Below are positions 10,188 to 20,300 of a stretch of 64,000 nt of DNA, one piece after another. The notes under the pieces are model-generated. The model was not told where the DNA came from. It worked only from the letters and a program-made list of their open reading frames with translations, and did not search any database. Both the position numbers and the translations under genes were made by a program. Every line of letters begins with the position of its first letter. Positions within the stretch are counted from its first letter, which is position 1. The stretch is from Cladocopium goreaui (Eukaryota; Sar; Dinophyceae; Suessiales; Symbiodiniaceae). Location of the stretch: contig CAMXCT020001647.1 in NCBI GenBank assembly GCA_947184155.2, positions 62,001 through 126,000 of the forward strand, given 5' to 3'.

Positions 10188-11051
10188 TGCGTCGTAAGTG
10201 AAGTGGGAGTGTTATGCTACCTGTGTGGTGGATTTTTTTCAATGTATGGATGCAACCTGTGTTGGGTTGTTATTGCACAGATGCGCAAAGATGCATATGG
10301 ATGGAATTTGAATTCAGATGATTTGTCCCCGAGAAAAAGAAAGTGCGTAATATCAAGTGCGTGATTGAAGATTATTGAAAAGAATGGTTTTCCTTTGTAA
10401 CTGGTCCATGTGGGCCTACGTGTTGAGACTGTGCGGGGGTGCGTTTTGTTGACGTTGATACGTTTTCTAGTAAAGCGTGATGCGTTGGAGACGTTGTGCA
10501 CTAGTTGTGCCATAAGCTTCTTGTTGGCTTGCCAATAGAGTTTTATGGCTAAGACGTATAGGGTTGAACACAAACCCGGTGCACAATGGTGGCAAGGAGA
10601 TGAGTCCTTGTGTAGGGAGGTGATTCCCTCTGAGTGAGAAGTGGAAGTTAGTATTGACTTCTGAATGATAGTTTGTTGATGTGGTATCAAGGAACAAAAC
10701 TGAGTGTTACTGTTGGGGTGTAGTTTGGTGATGTTTGCAACCCTGTAGGTTACAAGATATTCTATTCAGAGGAATGTGAACTGCTTCAATGTTGTGAACT
10801 TTTTGAACCAAAACTTCGGCTGAACTTTTATTCATTTTGTGGGATGATGCCTGCTTTGATGATCGATGCAGTGGTGGATGAGATGCTGTCTGTGGAATTA
10901 GTGCGTGCCTTTCTCGTGGTCACTTCGTGGTGCTGAAGTTCTATCTCATGTGTCCATTTTGGATCAAGTTGGATGTGTGAAACAGTGTTGTTCGATTGGG
11001 TTGAGATTTTTTTCCTCACCCTCCCACCCTGGTTTGCAGGTTATTCATTCG
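10188..11051. other. Spacer between two DIRS-like elements
   Basis: About 860 bp without a supportable gene. Short open frames (e.g. 10217-10690 minus) are not protein-like. It presumably holds the 3' end of the first element and the 5' end of the second, but I could not define termini. Confidence 0.4.
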
Positions 11052-11830
11052 ATGGCCGCATCCTCGTCCAAAGCACGTGCTCGGCCTATCCCTCGCGATG
11101 TGAATTCTTCTGATGAGAGTTCCCACGAGATTTTGGAGGATGCTAACATTCTACCTCGTCAGTTCTCCTTATTATCTCCGCGTTTGCCACGGTTACATTC
11201 CATCAAGGGTCCCTTCAAACTGGTGTTGGGTGGCATTTTGGTGAACCCTCCGCGTAGCCGTACCAGAAAGACCGAGTTCAAGCTCATCGAGCGTCTCCCA
11301 GATATTTTACAAGGTCAGCTCAAATTTTATCGAGATGATGGACCTGTTTATCGCCCTCTGACACTGGTTGCGGGCGGCTCAGCTACTGGAGCATGGAGGA
11401 AGGTTTTCTGTGCGAACGAGTACCCTCGACTGGTCTTCAAACTCATGCCCTCCACTGAGGACATGAGTTACACCACGGAAGAAATCCGTGCATTCAGGCA
11501 GATCCCTGATTACACGGCGCAATTTGTCCAAGAATTTCATACGTGGCTGCGTGGCTTTCTTTAGCTGAACCAGATCGACCCGAAGGAGCCCCACACAGAC
11601 CAGTCAGTCAGATCCATTTTCATATTTTGGTATGTGAAAGGCTGATACCATGTGCCCAAGCCGACTTCACTGGATTAGATCCTGAGGAGGTTGCCTATCG
11701 CCTAGCCCTTGCTGTTGCCGTTGCCTCCAATCGTGGATTCCGCTGGGAGTGCTTCTGGACACAGTCAAAGTTTTTGGAGTGCAGCAGGAGCCTTGCGATT
11801 TTCTGGACAAAGCCTGCAGCCTGCAACATC
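11052..11830 (+). pseudogene. Unidentified domain upstream of second DIRS-like RT (weakly kinase-like)
   Basis: ATG 11052 opens a frame to the TAG at 11562-11564, continued in another frame (11543-11836). It begins with a Ser/Arg-rich stretch and a basic region. Then come a Gly-rich segment (GGSATGAWRKVF), a VFKLMP segment with Lys, a Glu-containing helix (TTEEIRAFRQI) and, in the next frame, ILVCERL and RLALAVAVASNRGF. This order faintly recalls the N-lobe, hinge and catalytic-loop approach of a protein kinase-like fold, but no clear HRD or DFG is visible. It sits where the first element has its methyltransferase. The function is unknown; the kinase idea is only a hint. Confidence 0.35.
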
Positions 11831-13754
11831 TCCTAAATCCTGCGTTGGTGCTTCCAGAAGTTCTGGATGCAGCCATCAAGTTTACCACAACACAAGGGTT
11901 TCAGGCAGTAGCTAAAGGCAGAGTGGATTTCTTCAGAAAGTGGCATGCAAGAGCAAAGGAACTGGAACAAACTGAGTTGGATATGCGTAGCAAGATGGAT
12001 GAGCATGTCAACAAAGCTGTTGAGGGCAAGCGTCTGGCATATGTTGGCTTATTATCAATACCCCGATTTGCAAGTGATTGAAGAGCTGACAAACGGTGCT
12101 GATTGACGGGGGATGTGCCGGAAACAGGGATGCTTCCTTTCAAGTTTGTTCCAGCGGTGCTCACTACAGAAACTCTTAAGGTTCACTCTTCCCTTAGGAG
12201 ACAGCACTTGTTTGCACAGTGCAATGGCTCAGGAGATGCGGAGGTTGACGCTGAAGTTTGGAGGCAGACAATTGAGGAGCGAGATAAAGGATGGCTAAAA
12301 GGCCCCCTGAAGCTTGAGGAAGTTCCTGATGAAGCTCCTATTTCTCGTAGGTTTGGCTTGAAGCAACGACATAAGGTGAGACTGATCGACGACTTTAGCG
12401 AGTCATCAGTCAATAGCACTGTTACTGTATATGAGACGCCAGTCCTACACACGGTTGACGTTGCTTGTGCTGTTTTGATGCAATGGTTTGCTTGTGCAAA
12501 AGGAACACGCTTTTGGCAAGAACCTTTGACCTGTCCAGTGCGTATCGCCAAGTGGGGTTGAACAAGCTTGGTAGAGATGTTTCATATATCAGAGTTTACA
12601 ATCCTGAAGAAGGTTGCATGGTGGTGTTCCAAGTGCAAGTGCTTCCGTTTGTGGCCATAAAGAGCGTACACTCATTTCTCAGGCTTGCCCGTGCCATATG
12701 GTGGCCAGGCACTGTTGGCTGCAATTTGCTTTGGTCGTCATTCTTCGACGATTATATAGTGTTCAGTCCTCCAGCACTTGCAAGGAGCTCAGAACTTTCG
12801 GCTATTGCTTTATTCAAGCTACTGGGTTGGTTGTTTGCTGAAGATGGTAGTCGAAAATGCAAGCCTTTTGACAGCATTTGCGAGGCACTTGGTGTTTTAT
12901 TTGATTTGAAGGATTCCTGTAACTTTACTTGCAAAGTGACGAACACTGCGTCGCGCATTGAAGTTTCTCTGGAAATTCAGCGCATCCTTGCAGCAGGAAC
13001 AATTTCTCAGGTGGAGGCGCAAAAGCTCAGGGGTAGGATGCAATTCGCTGAGTCGCAAATTTTTGGCAGAACTGGTAGGAGATGTATCTCATGTTTGAAA
13101 GACTTTGCCTGTCGCGGAAGATCTCGTGTGACTCCTAGAGATGCCTTGTTTTTGAAACTCTTTGTCAGCCGCGGGAGATTTCGCTGCAGCATGACGCATC
13201 CATTGTGATGATTACTGACGCCTGCTACGAGAGAGAATCTAGAGATCTTATCTGTGGACTTGGAGGAGTACTTGTTGACAATGCAAATGGTTTGAAACTG
13301 TTCTTCTCGTGCCAGCTTTCTGAGTCACAACGAAATTTGTTGGGAGAATTGCAGAAAAAACAGATTATATAGTTTTGAGGCAGAGACGTTGTGCGCTTTG
13401 CTTGCTTACCCTTTGTGGAAAGACATCTTTTCCAAACGCATGTGCTTTCTTTATGTTGACAACGAAGGAACGAAATTTAGCTTGATGAAGCGTTCATCAG
13501 AGAACCATGCAGTCGATGTGATGGCACAGATTTTTGCAGAAGTCGAGACGCATGTTAGAACTTTGTGCTGGCTGGCAAGGGTTAGTTCTTTCTCGAACAT
13601 TGCCGATGCCCCGTCGAGAGGAGACTGCAGTTTGTTGAAGCAATTGAAATTTCACGATGTTTCTTTGGAAACCACTCGCTGTTTGGATAGCATTTGCACG
13701 GCCATGGAAGCAAAGTTGGGGAGAGAGGCTGGTCGCGCAAAGCCCAAAGTGTAA
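11749..13754 (+). pseudogene. Second DIRS-type RT-RNase H, multiply frameshifted
   Basis: A linker (GRVDFFRKWHARAKELE, ~11920) corresponds to the same linker in the first element. RT follows in pieces: RRFGLKQRHKVRLIDDFSES (~12340), TFDLSSAYRQVGL (~12525), VLPFVAIKSVHSFLRLAR (~12640) and the catalytic SFFDDYIVF (~12738-12764). The RNase H acidic residues are all visible, in more than one frame: MITDACYE (~13210), FEAETLCALLAY (~13376), FLYVDNEGTK (~13446) and SNIADAPSRGD (~13597). Stops at 12079, 12559 and 13206 and several frame changes kill the copy. Its protein is clearly diverged from the 8.1-10.2 kb copy, so it is a separate family and not a tandem duplicate. Confidence 0.8.
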
Positions 13755-13798
13755 AACAGAGTGCGTTGCAGATTGCATGAGTGGCGAATGAGAATAAC
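13723..13798. repeat. Direct repeat copy 1 at the 3' end of the second DIRS-like element
   Basis: About 76 bp, starting GAGAGGCTGGTCG, that overlaps the last codons of the RNase H frame and recurs at 13980-14056 with a few differences. The 181-bp spacer between the copies is unrelated. This could be part of the split direct repeats expected at one end of DIRS/Ngaro-type elements. Confidence 0.8.
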
Positions 13799-13979
13799 TA
13801 GCTGTCGCTTGAGACAATTGCTTATTCGAGTTGTGAATTGGTGACAATTCAAATGAATGCAATATTTGGCTTGGAGGGCGGGCGGGTGGGCCCCTCGTTA
13901 TTTGCAGCTCTTTTGAACCCACCGCCTTCCCCTTACACCTCCTTGTTGGACCAGATTCGTTGCCTAACCCACAGCCTAA

Positions 13980-14056
13980 GAGAGGCTGGTCGTGCAAAGC
14001 CCAAAGTGTAAAACAGAGTGCATTGCAGATTGCATGAGTGGCGATGGAGAATTAAC
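13980..14056. repeat. Direct repeat copy 2
   Basis: Second copy of the ~76-bp direct repeat, followed immediately by a 65-bp AT-rich stretch and then the foldback element. Confidence 0.8.
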
Positions 14057-14120
14057 ATAAAATAAAAATAAATAAACTAATTGATTAATTATTTAATTAA
14101 CAAATAAATATATTAATTAA

Positions 14121-14731
14121 TATATATTAGCTTTTTTTAAAGTCTCGTAAAAGGTGTTTTTCAAGCCTCTAGGCAAAGAGTGAACGTAGGGGGTACGAGT
14201 GCAAATGAACGTGGTGACGGACGTGCGTACGACCCAGCGTACGTGTAAGCGTACGAGTGGACGGACGCGTGACGTACGAGTGGACGGACGTGTGCGTACG
14301 AGTGGACGGACGTGTGAGCGTACGTACGTGCGTTGACACGTTCACTCGTCACGTGCGCCCGCACGTGCGAAAATAAGGTCGACTCGAGTCGACCTTATTT
14401 CTGTACGTCTCGGCTTTTCCTTACATATATAGTATTGGGAAGATTCAGACGTACAGAAATAAGGTCGACTCGAGTCGACCTTATTTTCGCACGTGCGGGC
14501 GCACGTGACGAGTGAACGTGTCAACGCACATACGTACGCTCACACGTCCGTCCACTCGTACGCACACGTCCGTCCACTCGTACGTCACGCGTCCGTCCAC
14601 TCGTACGCTTACACGTACGCTGGGTCGTACGCACGTCCGTCACCACGTTCATCTGCACTCGTCACCAGACGTACGCTCTCCAAGATCACTACCTTTTACG
14701 AGACTTTAAAAAAAGCTAAAATATATAATCC
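14121..14731. mobile_element. Foldback element with ~285-bp inverted arms
   Basis: The left arm (14121-14410) and right arm (14447-~14731) are near-perfect reverse complements around a 36-bp loop. Outer ends are ATTAGCTTTTTTTAAAGTC and its complement. Each arm has a perfect inner palindrome (AAGGTCGACTCGAGTCGACC) and a tandem motif GTACGAGTGGACGGAC rich in CGTACG. Matching open frames on both strands of the arms are a result of the symmetry. There is no transposase, so it is non-autonomous. AT-rich DNA flanks it on the left. Confidence 0.9.
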
Positions 14732-15878
14732 AAAAAAACATGAAAAAATTCCAGCCTTTTTGATTTACGGCATGTGTTCGTATCTGGGTTAATTTTAGTT
14801 TGCGTTTGCGAGAAACAATGCCATGTATCTCAGTTTTCTGCCGCTCACAACAATCCCTCCCAAAATATAACAGAATAGACGACACGGGAAAACAATACGG
14901 AAGTATCAAGTCTGGTTCAACGTTGGCCTTGAAGAAAACATGCTTTACAGATGTGAAAAAACACTGGTTTTTGCCCTGGCAAACTGCACACGGTAAAACC
15001 TAGGAAATAGGTAGCTGTGTAGTTAGACAGTACCGTTTAGGGTAGACATGGCATGACATGAGTTCATGACCGCAGCCCCCTTTGTGCACACCCGTGCAGT
15101 CAAGGAAAAAGGTGCCACTGAAGCGTGGTGTCTTGGAACTAGCGGGGTAAGTACGTAAGTAGACCCCAATACATGCTGACCGCTGCTACCTCGGTTTTTG
15201 CACGTTTTCATCTTCTCAGGCATTCCAGACAGGTATTCGTTGTCTGAAATTCTTGCAGAGCGGAGCACTTGATGCAAATGTGTCACATTGGACACCGCCA
15301 TCACCACGAAGGCGGAAACCAACAGGACAGTCCACCACAACCCCTCCGAACCGAGTGCATCCATCCCACTTATTGTGAGTTCATGAACGTTGGGATTGAG
15401 TCCCATGATCATAGCACTGCATGTATAGTTACCGGGGGAACCAATGAGAGAATCAACAGCACCAGTGCTGCTAAAGATGAAAGACTTGTGACAACTCCGT
15501 TCCAACACGTTTTTCCAATCTAAATATCAATGGAATTGGGGAGGAGTTTATTTTCGTTTTGCATTGTTTGCGTCAAACGCGAAAATATGTAGTAACGACT
15601 TTTCATTCCATCTAATCTTTGTCATTGTGACTTTTGCATCTTGAAATCAACTTTCGGTCATGGCTGGAGTCCGGCCGTCGGGGTTTGGTTTTCCATTGTG
15701 GAAATTTTGCATTCAGCTTGTTGTGCCACAAAAACCAGATGAAATTGAGTGAGCACGCGCCGCTTTTCGAATTTATTCATGTTGATTTGCACAATGTTTG
15801 TCAACATTCATCCTTGCAAGTGAAACGTGTTAAAATACAAAACTGCATCATCACGTGAAATGATCAAAACCAAATTGA
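14732..15878. other. Spacer upstream of the copia-like element
   Basis: About 1.15 kb with no recognised gene. The longest frames (15023-15508 minus, 161 codons; 15634-15858 plus) have no motif and no homologue in the window. It is the insertion target of the element that follows. Confidence 0.4.
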
Positions 15879-15910
15879 AAATTCAAACCGATTTGCAGTA
15901 CCGTTTGGAA
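15879..15910. repeat. Left target-site duplication (32 bp)
   Basis: 32 bases beginning AAATTCAAACCG and ending CCGTTTGGAA lie immediately left of the 5' LTR and are repeated exactly, right of the 3' LTR, at 24694-24725. Target duplications of Ty1/copia elements are normally about 5 bp. Confidence 0.85.
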
Positions 15911-16090
15911 GTCAAATTTACTCCATCGTACTCATGCATGCGGTAGGCTCCAGGTGGATTGAGGTGATACAGAGAAGATTAGCATGGCCATGGATGACAC
16001 GCACATGGAACTCAATGCACGTTGTGCCCAAACAGTGGCTCAAAGAAGCGTGGTGAAAACAGACGCTTAGTGCTCCGCCAGATTTTCTCA
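15911..16090 (+). mobile_element. 5' LTR of copia-like element, with U6 snRNA core
   Basis: A 180-bp direct repeat, starting GTCAAATTTACTCC and ending GATTTTCTCA, that recurs at 24514-24693 with one mismatch seen by eye (A/G at 16003/24606). It is followed directly by TGGCAGCGGG, a plausible tRNA primer-binding site, which supports the right boundary. From offset 55 it contains the U6-like segment. The start is GT rather than the usual TG; the end is CA. Confidence 0.88.
15966..16002 (+). ncRNA. U6 snRNA-derived segment inside the 5' LTR
   Basis: 24 consecutive bases (starting GATACAGAGAAG and ending CATGGCC) equal the conserved core of U6 snRNA. They include the ACAGAGA box that pairs with the 5' splice site and the AGC triad. 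After a gap of seven bases relative to human U6, 11 more bases (GGATGACACGC) match the 3' side of the internal stem-loop. The apical stem-loop is missing, so a working snRNA is doubtful. It is either captured U6 sequence or a U6-like RNA in the LTR. Confidence 0.8.
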
Positions 16091-17307
16091 TGGCAGCGGG
16101 AGCCTGGATGATGCTGGGATTCTACAAGGTTGCCTTGCTGCTGTTGGCGTTGGAGGCCGTGCAGCTGAGTGGAGATGGAAATTCGAAATCCTGGTGCAAC
16201 GAGAAGATGAATCACTGGGATGGGTACCTACGTTGGACCCCAAGCATTGCTGGGTTGGCAATGGACAACACTGGCATGGTGCTACAAGTGAGTGACCGGT
16301 ACAATAGTGGCAACAGAATCCTTAGCAGCTTTGATGAGCCCAATGTGATGATGATGCAGCAACTGAGGTTTGTGCCTAGAGGCTTCAGTGGTGGCTGCAG
16401 CAGGAACAACAACAGGGATCCTAGATCCAATGTGACAGTTTTGCAACGACTGATGTTCGAGACTAGGAGCTTCAGTGACAGTTGCAATGATGATTTCAAG
16501 TGCAATGAGCAACAAGGTTGGAGTACAGAAGCTAGCGGTGAAGATTTCCCACGAGATACTTTTTCACTGGTGAACCATTTTTCTAGCAATTCTGGCAAAC
16601 TCAACAACGTTGCGTGCATGGATGATTTTTGCAGTGAGATGGTTTTCATGTCACAAGAATTCCACGACTTTGATCAGAGCAATGCTGGCTATTTCGACAT
16701 CTGGAGTGGTAACTTTGAAGGGTTTGACCATTTTCAGTGCGATGCTGGCAAATTCAACCGATGCAACCATTTTCAGTACAATTCTGGCAAGTTCAACATT
16801 GGTGATTTCATTCATGACAGTTTTGGCAGTTTCAATGTGAATGACTTCATTCAGTGCAATTCTGGCAATCTCGACATGTATAACCTCACTGAGAGCAATT
16901 CTGGCCACATCAACTCCTTTGACCATTTTCAGTACGGTTCTGGCAGATTCCAATACAAGAGCCTTGGGACAGCGTGCAGAAGTTTGACATCAATTTTCAT
17001 GCATTGGCTTGTGGTTCAATGGCATGGACGTGCAGGTGTTTTCGATGCAGCGCAGTTTCATTTGGATAGCTGGACAGATGGTACAACAGTTGTTGGTGAC
17101 ATTGGTCAGTTGCAGTGCATTTCAGATTGCAGTCAGTTTGGTTGCAAGTGCGTGGATGGTGACAATGGGTTTTCCTTCTTCTATAACTGGTCTGACACTA
17201 TGAGGATTGAGGATGGCTATGACGGCGTGGCAATTCTTGGTTCAACAACAGTTGACAATGCTGGCAAACTTGCGTGGGTAATTTGGAGTTTCATGGACAC
17301 AACTTGA
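16090..17307 (+). CDS. Leader ORF with signal-peptide-like start and 13-residue repeats
   Basis: A 405-codon frame whose ATG overlaps the LTR end and primer-binding site. Residues ~9-25 (FYKVALLLLALEAVQL) are hydrophobic like a signal peptide. The middle consists of degenerate 13-residue (39-bp) repeats around HFQ-NSGKFN, at least six clear units between ~16690 and 16960 and weaker ones upstream. The frame is held through the repeats, which argues for coding. No known family is recognised; it is not Gag, Pol or a typical Env. The stop is 8 bp before the open frame that carries Gag. Its hydrophobic start and the membrane segments at the far end of Pol suggest that membrane-associated products are a theme of this element, which is inference. 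Confidence 0.5.
   Translation: MAAGAWMMLGFYKVALLLLALEAVQLSGDGNSKSWCNEKMNHWDGYLRWTPSIAGLAMDNTGMVLQVSDRYNSGNRILSSFDEPNVMMMQQLRFVPRGFSGGCSRNNNRDPRSNVTVLQRLMFETRSFSDSCNDDFKCNEQQGWSTEASGEDFPRDTFSLVNHFSSNSGKLNNVACMDDFCSEMVFMSQEFHDFDQSNAGYFDIWSGNFEGFDHFQCDAGKFNRCNHFQYNSGKFNIGDFIHDSFGSFNVNDFIQCNSGNLDMYNLTESNSGHINSFDHFQYGSGRFQYKSLGTACRSLTSIFMHWLVVQWHGRAGVFDAAQFHLDSWTDGTTVVGDIGQLQCISDCSQFGCKCVDGDNGFSFFYNWSDTMRIEDGYDGVAILGSTTVDNAGKLAWVIWSFMDTT
16091..16104 (+). promoter_or_regulatory. Putative primer-binding site
   Basis: TGGCAGCGGGAGCC begins at the base after the LTR, as expected for a site pairing with a tRNA 3' end (…CCA). The tRNA was not identified. The ATG of the first ORF overlaps it. Confidence 0.55.
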
Positions 17308-17374
17308 CGCAACTGTGAGGATTCTGGCAGGTTGTACAGTTTTCCAGGTGGTTGTGGCAGCTCTTACAATCACG

Positions 17375-20300
17375 ATGATGGCTTGTTTGGTTTGGCATGC
17401 ATGGCTGAGTGTGAGCCACTTGAGCAGCAGTGGCAATGTTCAGTGCAGACTGGAGAGGAGGAGACATCGACAGAGAGCAATCCAAATCCAACGACAATTG
17501 CTTGCGGCAGTCTTCTTGTGTGGGATGTCAAGTGCCCATGCAATGGAAGAACAGGCTCAACCTGGCCTACAGGAGGCGCTATTTCAGCGCATGAGCTCTA
17601 TGGCTGAAGCTGCAACCAGGGCAGCTGCAGCGGCAGAAGAGGCCTTGAAGAGGTCTGGCCCAGGTGGGGGTACCACCAATGATGGACTGCAAGCAGCACC
17701 AAGGATTTTGAAATCCCCTGACGCATTTAGCGGTGATGATGTCATGCAATTTCAGCAATGGAAACATCAGTTCACAAGTTGGCTTTGCTTTGGGGACAAC
17801 CGCTACAGTGACATCTTGACGCTCTTGGAGAAGAAGGAGGAATCACCTCAATGGTCTACATACAATGCAGATGAGCGCATGTTGTCACAGAAACTCTATG
17901 CAGTGCTCACATCATATCTGCGTGGAAGATGCGCCCACATGGTGAGGTCAGAAGCTACTTCAAAAGATGGCTTCAAGTTGTGGCATTCACTGAATCAGGA
18001 GTTCATGCCGAGTACACGTCAACGGAGCTTGGCCTTGGCTCAGGCGCTTGGATCTTTCCCGTGCTTCAGCAAAGATCGCTCTGCTCTGGAATCAATCCTG
18101 AACTATGAGCAGCTGGTCTTGGAGTATGAGCAGGCAAGTGGGAGCACCTACCCAAAGGAGCTCATGGCAGCAACTCTCATCAAATGTTGCCAACCACGTC
18201 TACGTGAACAGATTCAACTTTCTATCAGTGATGCAACTACCTATGCAGACATCAGGGAGAAGATCACTTCATATGAACGAGTTTCAAAAGCTTGGACAAG
18301 CGATCAGGTTTTGAAACATGTGAATGATGCACCCAACTATGGTGCCAACTCTGGTGATGGACCTACGCCCATGGAGGTCGACAGAGTAGAGAAGGGCAAA
18401 GGCAAGAGCAAACACAAAGGCAAAGGCCGTGGCTCTTCTTCTGGCAATGAGTGGGTGAATGCTTGGATGTATGGACGTGGAAGAGGTCGAGGACGCGCCA
18501 ACAAAGGCAAAGGAAAAGGGAAGTCAAAAGGTAAGAACAAAGGAAAGAAGGGCAATCAAAAGGGAGGAAGCTCAAAAGGAAAGAAAGGTGGTGGTCGTGG
18601 AAAGGTTGCTTATGGACAGTGTTCCAACTGCTATGAGTTTGGACATTGGAGCCGAGAATGTCCCAACATGGTGAATCAGGTTGGGAAACAGGAGCCTGTT
18701 GCGCCCAATCAGGCAACTTCTTCAACAGCTCCAGCAGCAAAAGCTTCCAACACTGCCACAGTCAGAAGGATTTTTCAATTTGGAAGTCCTGCTCCTTCCT
18801 CAAGCCCGTCTTCACCAACTTCTCCAGTTTCCTTCAATGGTTCCCAGGTGCGTATGGTACTTTTCCATGATCCTGCGTGTGAGTGGACAGAGGTGACCGA
18901 CAATGATGCTGACCAGGAGTGGGTTATGTTGGACAGTGGATCAGATGTTAGCCTACTTCCTGCAAGGTATCGAGCTGACAGCAACTCTGATGAGATGTTG
19001 GGATCCTTACAAAACTGCCAAGGTGGATCTCTTCAGACGACTGGAACAAAGAGAGCGGAGCTGATTGCAGTCACAACAGAAGGTGAAGAAGTTTTGTTGC
19101 AACATGATTTCATTGTTGGAAATGTTACCTCATGTCTGGTTTCATTGGGTCAGCTGTACCAGGGTGGATGGTCGATACAAAAGAACGAGGTGGACAACAG
19201 CCTGAGTTTGCGTTCTCCAGGAAATGAGATTCAGATACCAATTGAGTTTCGAAACCGCTCTTTTGCCATCAGGGCCCACGTGAGGCAGGTGTCTGACATG
19301 ACATCACGTACCAATGTGGCAGCAGGTGACAATGGTGAGCTTGCAGTGAGAACAGTGGTTTACGTTGAAGATGAGATTGAGAATGCATCAATGGACGTTT
19401 GGGAGATGACCACAGATGGAACGCCATTTTTCAGGACTTTGACCACCAACTTCATTGACCCTGGACAAACTTGGCCTTTCTGGCCATACAGAACGACTCT
19501 TATCAGAAAATTTCAAAAGGACAGACCTTGGACTGTGGTTGAACTTTCTCGCAAGTTCCAAGACATGCGCAATCCCTTTGGGATGATTGACCAATTTCTT
19601 TTGACGATTGGGTTTGAAGATGAATGTGAGTCTTTGACTTTGCTGGGTGTCGAGCCTCAGACACTACTGGATTTGGGGCTGGTTGTTGTGGATGAGTCAG
19701 GCGATGTGGTGTTTGGACAGGAGGAATTTGAAGTGACAGGCCTTCGTGAAGAACCTCCTGCAGCAGCAACTTCCGGCAATTCTCAAATTCCTGCAGTTCT
19801 CCCACCTGAGAATGGGGGACAATTGCCTGATGCATGTGAGGTTGAACCTGGTGAAGAAATTCAAGCTGTGCCAGAGATTGTGGAAGAATCAAATGTGGAT
19901 TCACTGACAGTTCATGATGGTTTGGTTGTGACAGCACGTTCAACTGTCAAGCTGTTACGTGATGCTTGCAGATGGTATGGAGTGTCTCAAGCTGGATCAA
20001 AAGGCCGCATGTTTGAACGATGCAAAGCAGCTCATGAGACAGCATTGAAAAGAAGTTTGATTGAGGCTGCTCAGGACCAATACAGGTCATTGCAACATGA
20101 TGCTGAAGGAGTTTCAGTACCTCCTCAACCCAGCGACAGAGACAGAAGCTTGCATGACTTGACACACACACCATATCAACCATGGTGCAAGTTTTGTGTG
20201 ATGAGCAGGGCAAAGGCAAACCATCACTCTCATATCCCTGATCCTGAAGGGGATGCACAGCGTGAACACCCAACAATTCAGTGCGATTTCTTTTTCATGG

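Noticed and set aside
14333-14524. Identical 60-codon ORFs on both strands
   Set aside because: Caused by the inverted-repeat symmetry of the foldback element, not by coding selection.
15966-16002. Intact U6 snRNA gene
   Set aside because: Only the core matches; the 5' stem and the apical part of the internal stem-loop are missing, so I call it U6-derived rather than a working gene.
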